The notes below the pieces were generated by a model, which was not told the origin of the DNA, ran no database searches, and was given only the letters and a program-made list of their open reading frames with translations. Below, one piece after another: positions 27,999 to 36,595 of a stretch of 64,000 nt of DNA (positions are counted from its first letter, which is position 1; each line of letters opens with the position of its first letter). The DNA comes from Myroides pelagicus (GTDB taxonomy: Bacteria > Bacteroidota > Bacteroidia > Flavobacteriales > Flavobacteriaceae). Both the position numbers and the translations under genes were made by a program. The stretch lies in assembly GCF_009711055.1 (NCBI RefSeq), contig NZ_WMJY01000007.1:42241-106240 (forward strand), given 5' to 3'.

Positions 27999-28032
27999 AA
28001 CCCGTAAAATCAAGTGATCTTACGGGTTTTTT
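27999..28032 (+). terminator. Rho-independent terminator
   Basis: AACCCGTAA pairs with TTACGGGTT, with a partly paired interior and six T after it. Confidence 0.82.
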
Positions 28033-28138
28033 GTCAGATTGTTTTTAAGCAAATAAGTTTTGTTATATCTTGCCACGAGCAACAAAGCCTTACTTGTTTG
28101 TGATCAAATAAGTATGTAATAGAAAAACAACAACAAAT

Positions 28139-29815
28139 ATGAGAAAACTAGTGATAGGGTTGTTCTTATTGACTTCTAGCGTAATGCAAGTCATGGCACA
28201 ACAACCAGCAACATTCAAGAATGGAGTAATCGTCTCAGCTCACCCTGAAGCGAGTAAAGTAGGAGTAGATATCCTTAAAAAAGGAGGTAATGCAGTAGAT
28301 GCTGCTGTTGCAGTAGAGTTAGCGCTTGCTGTAGTTTATCCCAATGCGGGGAATATCGGAGGTGGAGGTTTTTTAATCTACCGAGGACACGATGGAAAGA
28401 TAGATGCTTTAGACTATAGAGAAAAAGCACCAGGACAAGCTCGCGAGAATATGTACTGGGGAGCAGACGCAGAGGCAATTACAGAGTTGAGTTTGAGAGG
28501 ATCACTATCAGCAGGAGTTCCAGGGACTGTAGATGGAATGGTAAAAGCACATGCCAAATACGGTAGCCTTACTTGGGAGGAACTAGTGCAGCCAGCGATA
28601 GACTTAGCGAGTAAAGGATTTCTATTGACAGAGAAGCAAGCTAATGAGTTTACTAAAAACAATGAGGTATTTGTCAAATACAATACAAGAGAAACAGCGC
28701 TAACCAGTAAAACGCAATGGCAAGCAGGAGATCTGTTTGTACAAGAGGAGTTAGCTAATACACTAAGACGTATTCAACAAGAGGGAAGAAAAGGATTCTA
28801 CGAAGGAGAAACAGCAGAATTGATTGTCGCAGAGATGAAGCGCGGTAATGGAATGATGACACTTGAAGACTTGAAAAATTATGAAGCTGTATGGCGTACG
28901 CCGATTGTCGGACAATACAAAGGGTTAAAAGTAATATCAATGCCACCGCCTAGTAGTGGAGGTATTGCTCTTATTTCTCTATTTCAGTCTATTGAGAAGT
29001 TTCCATTAAAGAAATGGGGCTTTCAGTCAGAGAAGGCAGTTCAAGTTATGGTTGAAGCAGAACGACGCGTTTATGCTGATCGTGCAGAACATTTAGGTGA
29101 TCCTGATTTTCACAATGTTCCAGTGACTAAGTTAGTGGATAAAGGCTATAATGTAGATCGAATGAAGTCAATGAGTTTTGACAAGGCGACCAAGAGTGAG
29201 GATATAAAAGCAGGAGATATCGCCTTGCCAGAGAGTGAAGAGACCACACACTACTGTGTAGTGGATCAGTGGGGTAATGCAGTATCAGCTACAACTACGC
29301 TAAATGGATCATACGGGTCAAAAGTTGTTGTAGGAGGTGCGGGTTTCTTGTTGAACAATGAAATGGACGATTTTTCAGTGAAGCCAGGTGTGCCAAATAT
29401 GTATGGGTTAGTAGGAGGTAAGGCTAATGCAATCGAGCCAAATAAGCGAATGTTAAGTTCGATGTCACCAACTATTTTGGAGAAGAACGGCAAGCTGTAC
29501 ATGGTGGTAGGAACACCAGGAGGGTCAACGATTATAACTTCTGTGTTTCAAACGATATTGAACGTTGTAGAATTTGGAATGAATATGCAAGAGGCTGTGG
29601 CAGCTCCTCGTTTTCATCATCAATGGTTGCCAGATAGAATAGATTACGAGGCATCAGCAATTGATTTAAAGGTGAGAGAGCGTCTGACAGAGAAAGGGTA
29701 TATCCTAAAACAGCGCAAACCTTATGGGCGTGTAGAAGGTGTATTGGTTTTGCCAAATGGAGAATATGAAGCTGGAGCAGATCCAAGAGGTGATGATGTG
29801 GCAAATGGGTACTAG
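28139..29815 (+). CDS. ggt: Gamma-glutamyltransferase
   Basis: 558 residues with signal peptide (KLVIGLFLLTSSVMQVMAQQ). The proenzyme is cut before T369 in EETTHYCVVDQWGN, which becomes the catalytic N-terminal threonine of the small subunit; LNNEMDDFS and SSMSPTI are further family motifs. It hydrolyses or transfers the gamma-glutamyl group of glutathione and related peptides in the periplasm. In a bacillithiol maker its natural role may be scavenging external gamma-glutamyl peptides. No linked transporter gene. A stack of three hairpins follows. Confidence 0.95.
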   Translation: MRKLVIGLFLLTSSVMQVMAQQPATFKNGVIVSAHPEASKVGVDILKKGGNAVDAAVAVELALAVVYPNAGNIGGGGFLIYRGHDGKIDALDYREKAPGQARENMYWGADAEAITELSLRGSLSAGVPGTVDGMVKAHAKYGSLTWEELVQPAIDLASKGFLLTEKQANEFTKNNEVFVKYNTRETALTSKTQWQAGDLFVQEELANTLRRIQQEGRKGFYEGETAELIVAEMKRGNGMMTLEDLKNYEAVWRTPIVGQYKGLKVISMPPPSSGGIALISLFQSIEKFPLKKWGFQSEKAVQVMVEAERRVYADRAEHLGDPDFHNVPVTKLVDKGYNVDRMKSMSFDKATKSEDIKAGDIALPESEETTHYCVVDQWGNAVSATTTLNGSYGSKVVVGGAGFLLNNEMDDFSVKPGVPNMYGLVGGKANAIEPNKRMLSSMSPTILEKNGKLYMVVGTPGGSTIITSVFQTILNVVEFGMNMQEAVAAPRFHHQWLPDRIDYEASAIDLKVRERLTEKGYILKQRKPYGRVEGVLVLPNGEYEAGADPRGDDVANGY

Positions 29816-29879
29816 AACAACTAAAGTTTGTTGACTGACTTTAGTGTTGTAAATACAAGACTTAGTTTCAATAATAAAC

Positions 29880-29914
29880 AAAGAGCCTATAACGCTTGTC
29901 GTAATAGGCTCTTT
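29880..29914. terminator. Hairpin 1 after ggt
   Basis: AAAGAGCCTAT pairs with ATAGGCTCTTT around a ~13-base loop. T-run is short on the plus side, so a weak terminator. Confidence 0.6.
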
Positions 29915-29926
29915 AACCCAAATAAA

Positions 29927-29957
29927 ATAGTCTGCGTGTAAACAGACTATATTTTTT
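29927..29957 (+). terminator. Hairpin 2 after ggt
   Basis: ATAGTCTG / CAGACTAT with an 8-base loop, then ATTTTTT. A normal rho-independent terminator shape. Confidence 0.65.
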
Positions 29958-29959
29958 AG

Positions 29960-29992
29960 AAGATGTACACCTTTAAGTGTGCATCTTTTTTT
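29960..29992. terminator. Hairpin 3 before the gene remnant
   Basis: AAGATGTACAC pairs with GTGTGCATCTT (one G-U) and is followed by a run of seven T. Probably the terminator of the minus-strand remnant as well. Confidence 0.7.
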
Positions 29993-30003
29993 GTTATATA
30001 TTA

Positions 30004-30443
30004 TTAATCCCAGATATAATCCATGGTTGCTTTACCACTGTATTTTCCTTCAACTTCTTTGCCACTTTCGAATTGGAATAGGAAAGTAATTGAGGCTTTT
30101 TCAGCAGCGTATTTATCCGTTTCATATTCTTCGAACTTAGACAGTTTGTGGATATTCATAAATGTATTAGAGTTGAGGTTAACTTTTTCGTCAAGTTTAA
30201 CTCCATTCACATAAAACTCTGCTAAGGTCCAATCAGCATAATAAACCTCCTTAGCATATGGATAAGTAAAAACATTATTGTCTTCTCTCATGAAGGCTAC
30301 TTTGATATATATCGAGTTCTTTTCATTTGCAGATTTTAAGAAGATCTCTTATACCCGTCGCATATATGAGGATCAGCAGTAAATGGAGTATTTACATTGA
30401 AACGCAATTTGTCCAGTGGGTATTTGTTTGAGTAAATTTTTTG
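30004..30443 (-). pseudogene. Frameshifted, N-terminally truncated gene remnant
   Basis: On the minus strand the frame ending at 30004 can be read back past its first ATG (30291) in good protein-like sequence (SANEKNSIYIKVAF) until a stop at 30349-30351. The sequence before it continues in another frame to 30443 with protein-like content (KYPLDKLRFNVNTPFTADP), closed there by a TAG. The two frames overlap between about 30336 and 30351, so one indel in that stretch splits what looks like a single coding sequence, and no signal peptide or start remains. I do not recognise the family; it resembles a small secreted or lipoprotein-type beta protein. A sequencing error is an alternative to true decay. 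Confidence 0.5.
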
Positions 30444-30930
30444 CTAAAATAACTTTTAGAGTTATAGTATTCAAACTAATGGAATTGAAAGTGTATAAAA
30501 AACAAATAAATAGTGAGTAGTTCGTGTTTTTAGTATATGTAAAGTTAATCTTATGATGGCTGGATAATATAATGAAAAGCAGCCGAGGAATAACGCCTAG
30601 ATCTAAAAGGAAAGAAAGGTAGAGATTGCAAGGCTTTTACAGTAATTTATAGATATCGCAATACACATTCTAAGGCGAGATTTACTGTTCTTGCTGTTTT
30701 TTAGTGTGTATTTACAATTAAAGGTCTTTTTTATTTGATTCTATTAGTAATAATTTAAGAATTAATAATGTAATAAAATAGCATTAAGTTTTTAGATGTG
30801 TTATTTTTTGAAGTATAATTAGTGTTTTTTATTGATAAATTAAATTATATATAATTAAGTTAAACTAATTTGTTAAGAAAATCTTTATTTCTAAGTTGGG
30901 ATAACTAAAAACTAACATAAAATTTTAAAC
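30444..30930. other. Non-coding, AT-rich
   Basis: About 490 bases with stops in all frames and no recognisable RNA or repeat. It must hold the promoter of the following lipoprotein gene, but no exact TAnnTTTG was found near the start; TAATTTG near 30868 is one base short. Confidence 0.4.
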
Positions 30931-32334
30931 ATGAAAAAAAGTTTATTATTCCTTACAGGAATATGTATGTTCTTATCATTTGCAACAAGTTGTTCAAGTG
31001 ATGACAGCAAAAATGCGGCTGAACAAACTAAATTAGTTGTCTTGTCTGATGATTTGGTATTTGACTTAGAAGGAGGTAGTAAAGAGATTACCGTAGAGTC
31101 AAATATAAAATGGGGGACAATGCCAATAGATAATCAAGTAAAAGATTGGTTGTCAGTAGAGAAATTAGAGAATAGCATTAAGGTGACGGTTGCAAAAAAT
31201 GAAACAGACCAAGAGCGAACTTCTACAATAGTATTTGTAGCAGAAAACAATCCAAGCAAGGGATTGGTGAACCTGAATGTAAAACAGGAAAAAGGAGTAT
31301 TACCTGTGGAAAAAGTATCTTACAGAGTAAATATACCGACTAAAGCAGACTTTAAAGCTTCCAATATCTATAGTGCAGTGAACGAGTCAGATGTAGAGCT
31401 TGTTCGTTTTCACTTAGAGTATTTAAAAGGGGAGAATATTAGTGAGCAACGCATCACAATGCACCAAGTTGTTGATGGAAAAGTAAAAGGAGAACAGGGG
31501 GTAGTGTTTCCTGACGCAGGGCAGATTAAATGGGATTTAGCGATGAATAAGTTGATGTATACAAAAGGAGAAAAAGAGGCAGTAGAAGCGGTGTATATAT
31601 CAGAAGAAGGAGTCGTATCCTATGAGGTGTCAAATGAAGTAAGCGTAGTAGAGACAAACTTGGTGCCATTTGTCTTAGAAGACAAACGCGCAAGCGAAGT
31701 AGTAACCTATGCTTTGACTAAAGTAGGTAATCAAGTATGGATGGCCGAAAACTTAGTAGCTAAGACTTATCGCGACGGAACAGCTATAACTAAGTACACG
31801 ACAAAAGAAGATTGGTATAAAATGTTAGAAGGAGGAATAGCTTACTATGAAAACGATGAAACTAAAGGAGAAGGGGCTTTATATAATTGGTATGCAGTAA
31901 ATGATCAACGTGGATTAGCACCTGAAGGGTATCGCGTAGCTTCAGATAAAGACTGGGGAGAAATGGTGTATTATTTAGATCCTGCACAATATGATGTAGA
32001 TGAGGTACACGGTGGAGCAAGAGAGTCTGAAACGACTGCTCCTTTACTTAAATCAACAACGAAATGGCAGTATAATGAATATGGAAAGACGCAAGGTAAT
32101 GGAAATAACCTTTCTGGGTTAAATGTGTATGCGGGAGGATCAACATCATCGAGTATGTATATGGATTTTTACGGTGAAGGTAGACAAGCGTATTTCTGGA
32201 CATCTACAGACTATGGTGAAAATGTAGCTATGTTTAGACGTTTATACTTTGATGAAGTATTTGTTAACCGTTGGTTTGAGTTGTATAATCACGCTTATTC
32301 TGTACGTTGTGTAATTGATCTAAAAGATATTTAG
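30931..32334 (+). CDS. Surface-type lipoprotein with BACON and FISUMP domains
   Basis: 467 residues. Lipoprotein signal peptide with lipobox ...SFATSC; the Cys is followed by SSDDSKN, the kind of acidic Ser/Asp-rich stretch that serves as lipoprotein surface-export signal in Bacteroidota. Residues about 35-125 are a BACON domain (beta-sandwich, seen by DWLSVEKLENSIKVTV and the closing LNVKQEKG). About 270-467 is a FISUMP domain (Fibrobacter major paralogous domain), with QVWMAENL, ALYNWYAV, GYRVASDKDW, FWTSTDYG and the final SVRCVID. BACON domains bind carbohydrate or mucin in some proteins; FISUMP function is unknown. Monocistronic. Best guess: a surface adhesin or glycan-binding lipoprotein. 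Confidence 0.88.
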   Translation: MKKSLLFLTGICMFLSFATSCSSDDSKNAAEQTKLVVLSDDLVFDLEGGSKEITVESNIKWGTMPIDNQVKDWLSVEKLENSIKVTVAKNETDQERTSTIVFVAENNPSKGLVNLNVKQEKGVLPVEKVSYRVNIPTKADFKASNIYSAVNESDVELVRFHLEYLKGENISEQRITMHQVVDGKVKGEQGVVFPDAGQIKWDLAMNKLMYTKGEKEAVEAVYISEEGVVSYEVSNEVSVVETNLVPFVLEDKRASEVVTYALTKVGNQVWMAENLVAKTYRDGTAITKYTTKEDWYKMLEGGIAYYENDETKGEGALYNWYAVNDQRGLAPEGYRVASDKDWGEMVYYLDPAQYDVDEVHGGARESETTAPLLKSTTKWQYNEYGKTQGNGNNLSGLNVYAGGSTSSSMYMDFYGEGRQAYFWTSTDYGENVAMFRRLYFDEVFVNRWFELYNHAYSVRCVIDLKDI

Positions 32335-32968
32335 TTTTTTTAATACGCTATTTTTACGATGGAGGGAGTCTAGAATAGGCTCCCTCTATTGCTTATTAAT
32401 TGAATTGAACGATTAGCTTTTTGCTGATGCACGACAAGTAGTGAGGGGCGTGTTGTATTCTTGTTTGAATGACTATTAAGTTGGATTTGGGGTGTTTGTT
32501 TTTTTATAGAAAAAAAGTATACCTATAAGTGCTATATCTATCATATGTAAAATAGCTTAAGTGTTGATGGTTAGTTCTTTATATTTTTACTTGAGATTAA
32601 GTGATTTTTATTGTTTATCTTTATTAGTGTGAATTATTTAGCGAATTAATGTTGTTTTGCTGTTTATATAGTGCTAATGTCGTTAAAATAATTAAATCTT
32701 TTAAAATTGTTTAAAAATTATGTATAATGTGCAATTATGCTATGAAGGGGGGGCCGAATTAACAGCTTTAGGTTGTATATTTGTTTCTTTACTAAGAAAT
32801 AGTTGCTTTTTTATGTAATTACTCAAAAGAATAGGCTTATGTAAGTGTTTTTTTGTGCATTAAGTATATTGATTAGTCTACTATCTAGATGCAAGATAGC
32901 TGGTTGTTTTGAATATAGGATAGAGTATTAATAAGAAGAATAAATAACAAGACTAGAAATAGGATAAT
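32335..32968. other. Non-coding, AT-rich
   Basis: About 630 bases without a gene. A GC-containing hairpin (GAGGGAGTC / GGCTCCCTC, 32362-32386) just after the lipoprotein gene could act as its terminator although it lacks a T-run. A G7 homopolymer lies near 32745-32752. Nothing else recognised. Confidence 0.45.
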
Positions 32969-33808
32969 ATGGTAGAAAAGTTACTAGCGTTACAAGAGAG
33001 AATCTATACATATTATAATCGTGAATATCCTTTTAGTTTGAGCTATTCTCCTAGAATTAGCTTTGCAAAATTGGGAGAGTTTTATGAGTTGAACTACTTT
33101 GGTGACGGTTATGATGAAGATATAACATTGTCTCCAGATGAAATAGAGCAGAATGATGATCTTGACTTTGCTTTTTGTGCAGTACTAGACTTCATTATTG
33201 CTCATCCTAATTCTTTTGTATCCTTGAATTTTAATGGACCAGATGCTGGTGCTAATGGGGTTCGCAATTGGAATTTTAATCGCTTGGTGGAGTCAGGTGT
33301 CGTACTATCTCATGTAAAGTCTTTTAAAGTTGGACTTACTAATATGGGAGATCACCACGTCACCTTAATCGGAGAATATGATCTAGAAGAGGGTGTAATT
33401 GCTAAATTAGTTGCCAAGATGCCTAAGTTAAAGGTATTACAGATGCCTTCGGCTCCTGATAAGTCATTCTTTGAATTGGATAATTTGAAGATTGAGGAAT
33501 TGGTCATACAATCGGGATTGAATCATCAGAATTTCGTTACTAATTTGTCGAGGAGTAAAAATATGAGATCGCTTCGTTTGTTAGATTTTACAGATGTATT
33601 CGAAATGGCTGAAGATACTGGCAAGACGAAGTTTACTTCGGTGATGGAATATATGGAGTTGTTTAAGTCTGAATTGTTTCAACACACGCCCAATTTTTTG
33701 TTTAAACTAAGAGATTGTCACTTGTCAGTTTCAAATAGTTCAATGTTAAAGCGATTAGCGAACGTGCAACTGTTACATATCGTTGAGGTTCCAGGCCGGT
33801 ATAGATAG
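32969..33808 (+). CDS. Cytosolic leucine-rich-repeat-like protein, unknown role
   Basis: 279 residues without signal peptide or membrane segments. The middle repeats the LRR-like pattern of short strands rich in Leu/Val (LKVLQMPSAP, KIEELVIQSGL, MRSLRLLDFTD, VQLLHIVEV), similar in feel to the STM4015-type LRR proteins, but repeat number and family are not certain. The start ATG at 32969 has no clear -7 element upstream. Followed by its own terminator. Could be protein-protein interaction related; no function assigned. Confidence 0.65.
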   Translation: MVEKLLALQERIYTYYNREYPFSLSYSPRISFAKLGEFYELNYFGDGYDEDITLSPDEIEQNDDLDFAFCAVLDFIIAHPNSFVSLNFNGPDAGANGVRNWNFNRLVESGVVLSHVKSFKVGLTNMGDHHVTLIGEYDLEEGVIAKLVAKMPKLKVLQMPSAPDKSFFELDNLKIEELVIQSGLNHQNFVTNLSRSKNMRSLRLLDFTDVFEMAEDTGKTKFTSVMEYMELFKSELFQHTPNFLFKLRDCHLSVSNSSMLKRLANVQLLHIVEVPGRYR

Positions 33809-33837
33809 GGAAGATACTAAAAGAGAATATTTATAGA

Positions 33838-33865
33838 GGGGATACTAGTTATAGTATTCCCTTTC
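33838..33865 (+). terminator. Rho-independent terminator
   Basis: GGGGATACTA pairs with TAGTATTCCC (one G-U), 4-base loop, then CTTTCTT. Ends the LRR-like gene. Confidence 0.65.
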
Positions 33866-33927
33866 TTGATACTACTTATTAAGATGGTTTAGTAAATGGT
33901 AGCTGTGTCAAGCATAGGGTTTGGAAT

Positions 33928-33960
33928 TAAAAAGACTTGGAGAGATTCCAAGTCTTTTTA
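33928..33960. terminator. Bidirectional terminator
   Basis: Perfect 14-bp stem TAAAAAGACTTGGA / TCCAAGTCTTTTTA with a 5-base loop. Its minus-strand T-run directly follows the LuxR-type gene stop. Confidence 0.88.
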
Positions 33961-33962
33961 GG

Positions 33963-35168
33963 TTATGCCTTTAAGCTAAACAACTGTGTGCGTGAGTTTA
34001 CGTTTAGTTTAATGAATATGTTGCTGATGTGGTACTTTGTAGTACTTAGCGAAATACTTAGTGCTGCAGCTATTTCTTTATTCGTCATGCCTTCCCAGAT
34101 CAACTCCAGTACTTCTGCTTCCCGTTCGGTTAGTTTGTAGAGTTGTTTTAAGTCTTGACTGCTTTCCTCTCCAGTTAATGTGATAGTTGAATGTGCGGTA
34201 TCTGAGGAATTATTAAGCACTAAGTCATTGTCTTGCGCATTAGCATCTTTGGATTGTACCAATAAGTTGTGGTAGTTCTTCACTAACAGCATATATTGTG
34301 AGGAGAATATCTCTGTTTTCTTTTGACGGTTGTGGTATTTCTTAATTAGAATATAGTTGTTGAATATGCCTAATAAGATAATAAATAAACTAAAGAACTT
34401 TAATTCTGTGACTTGGTCAAAGTACTCGCTTAGGTCTAAAGTGATATCGGTATTGGTTAGACTCGCAGAGAATAACACAATAAGTGACAGAAGTAACATA
34501 ATGTATTGGTTGTACACGCATTTGATACTGACTTTGTTTAGCAGATATTGCGCAACCACAAAACTGCTTAGTACTAAAAAGTCAAAGTAATACGAATGAC
34601 AACTCGTAATATAGATATTAGCAATATATGCCACTAGAGCTAAAACTGTAGCAGCCTTGTATGCTGTGAATTCATTTTTATGGATCAGCTTCTTGTATCT
34701 AAAAGGGAGATGTATGCTTATAGTCAAACCAGTAAGGAAGACTAGGCTGATTACGGTTGCTTTTAAGACAAAGCGCTCTATTAAAGTGATCTGAAAGGTC
34801 AGGTGTACCAGTAGGTCGCTATAGACCTGTGTCCCAAACATAAATAGTAAAACGGAGTAGATGGCTGCCCATTTTTTGATGCCATATATTTTATAGATAA
34901 CCACTGTAGATGTGATTGCTATAACAATAAAGCCGTAAAATAATCCAGAGACAAAGAAGTTCATCGAAATATCCTTATTGCTTTGAATAAGTGCTAAGGT
35001 TTCTTCACTAAAGTCTTGTTGGGCATCGCTTGTTTGTTCCAAGATTGTATTCGAAATAGATGGGGTGTCTATGGTGATGTCTTGCAATTGTATACTTAAA
35101 GGATATACAACGCTACTTATTAGCAATATAACTAATAAGAAATAATATTCTTTTTTTCTCAATTCCAT
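33963..35168 (-). CDS. Multi-pass membrane protein with C-terminal LuxR-type DNA-binding domain
   Basis: 401 residues. Residues about 1-290 hold roughly eight hydrophobic helices (the first YYFLLVILLISSVVYPL, followed by a ~50-residue extracytoplasmic loop). A short linker leads to a LuxR/GerE helix-turn-helix at about 345-401: TEREAEVLELIWEGMTNKEI and LSTTKYHISNIFIKLNV. No receiver, PAS or kinase domain is present. It is thus a one-component regulator acting from the inner membrane. It is transcribed away from the surface-protein operon across 1.4 kb of non-coding DNA, so control of that operon is plausible but not shown. Start ATG 35166-35168. Confidence 0.85.
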   Translation of the reverse strand: MELRKKEYYFLLVILLISSVVYPLSIQLQDITIDTPSISNTILEQTSDAQQDFSEETLALIQSNKDISMNFFVSGLFYGFIVIAITSTVVIYKIYGIKKWAAIYSVLLFMFGTQVYSDLLVHLTFQITLIERFVLKATVISLVFLTGLTISIHLPFRYKKLIHKNEFTAYKAATVLALVAYIANIYITSCHSYYFDFLVLSSFVVAQYLLNKVSIKCVYNQYIMLLLSLIVLFSASLTNTDITLDLSEYFDQVTELKFFSLFIILLGIFNNYILIKKYHNRQKKTEIFSSQYMLLVKNYHNLLVQSKDANAQDNDLVLNNSSDTAHSTITLTGEESSQDLKQLYKLTEREAEVLELIWEGMTNKEIAAALSISLSTTKYHISNIFIKLNVNSRTQLFSLKA

Positions 35169-36595
35169 TATCGTCTATTAGGTGATGTGTGTAATTGGTA
35201 GGAAGTAGTTGTCTTCTAAGAGGGCTATTAATCAAATTATAGGTAGTGAAAAAAGAAGAAATCTAATTATTGTGATGGGTGTTATATTCACAAAATGTAG
35301 ATTATGATAATTAACCACTACTACTAACCACACCAGTCTTTTGTGAGTTATGTGTTTTATTTAAGAATTCTTTATTAAGAATAGGGGATAGGCTATTTCT
35401 TAATACTTCTTAAAGGACTAATATGCCGAATAATGTCAATATAAGATAAAAGTGCTAAGGGAACTTTAAGTCTTTGAATTATAGTGTGTTGTTTGTAAAT
35501 CATGTTTTCTATTGTTGTTTTGTTTTGTAATTGCAATATAGAAGTAATGAATTGGAAATATCCTGTGCTAAAGTTTGGGTTTGTGTTAAATGTTTCACAA
35601 CCCTATTTTGTGATAATTGATACTTTTGAGTTTTTTTAGTTTTCGCGCATTGTGAAGTTGTTTGTTTTTTGTCTTGTTAATTTATTGAGCTATTTATGGC
35701 TTTACTGAAATTTCTATCTATTACACTGTTATTATAACAAAATATAAGATTAATCTGTAATAGATTTAAAAAATAACTTGCTATCTAAGTGTTCTTAGTC
35801 ATATTTATTCAAAGGAATTTTTTGTTTTTTATTTTCTGTCTAAAAAGAGCACTTTAGTCTAGGTCTAGTACTTTTTTAAGAACTTAAATTATTGGTATGT
35901 AGTGTTTTGGTGTTTTTTGAAAAAATTTCTAATAAAAGGACTAGGTCTAGTGTTCGTTGTGTTAATTGACGTTTGATGCCTTGTTTTAGTAGAAAAACTA
36001 TGCTTCGGTATAGGTTGCGCTCTATAGGTAAAGGGTAATTTTGAAGTAAAATAAATGCAGGGTTTATAAGTAACCTTAGTATGTAAGTGAAACACTGTAT
36101 TCGTTGCATTTTGTAGGGTTGATTGAAGAGTTGTAATGAGTCAACGATCAAAAATCTACACACCACCAACCGACTAACGAAAATAATACGAACCTAGTTA
36201 TAGGAAGTATTTAACAGAATAACAGTTTCTGTAAAGCTTATGAAGGCTTTATGGGAGATTAACTAGCGAATAGGTCAGGCTTTCTATTTAGAGAGACTGT
36301 ATTATCGTGGAAATAAATGTTAGTATGGCAAATTTAGTAAAACACAAAACGTAAATAACGAAAACAATAGCACGAGGTCTATGCGATAAGCAAGGTAGAT
36401 GCTTGGTCATTCTTGAATTGTTTTCATGTGTTATTTGCAAGTACTTTTCAAGAATAACATCTCAGCCAACTCACACATTTGATGATGTTATACAAGCACT
36501 ATTTTCTTACCTAATTTACTCAAGTGCTTTTGGGCATGGTTTTGGTATAGCACCCAATCCAGCTTATTAATCAAACATAATTTAAACAAACAACA
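35169..36595. other. 1.4-kb non-coding region between LuxR-type regulator and surface operon
   Basis: No credible gene on either strand; a 97-codon minus frame (35876-36169) lacks protein-like composition. The region must carry the promoters of the regulator and of the large surface operon, but no exact TAnnTTTG was found close to either start. Motifs of note: TTTTGTG / CACAAAA elements near 35288, 35338 and 35612, and a 9-base inverted repeat near 36410. A long 5' untranslated leader or a small RNA is possible. Confidence 0.4.
36410..36456. repeat. Inverted repeat upstream of the surface operon
   Basis: ATTCTTGAA (36410-36418) and TTCAAGAAT (36448-36456) are perfect inverted copies with 29 bases between, about 140 bases before the 1888-aa protein start. 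It may be a regulator binding site or an RNA stem in the leader. Confidence 0.45.

Noticed and set aside
30004..30291. Intact 95-residue gene
   Set aside because: Protein-like sequence continues upstream of its ATG into a stop and a different frame, so it is better seen as a remnant.
35876..36169. 97-codon minus-strand ORF in the long gap before the surface operon
   Set aside because: Composition is low in charged-residue balance typical of proteins here, no promoter or start context, and an overlapping open frame exists; likely chance.
36410..36456. Invertible promoter (phase-variation switch)
   Set aside because: Arms of only nine bases, no invertase gene nearby and no TAnnTTTG between them; kept only as a possible binding site or stem.
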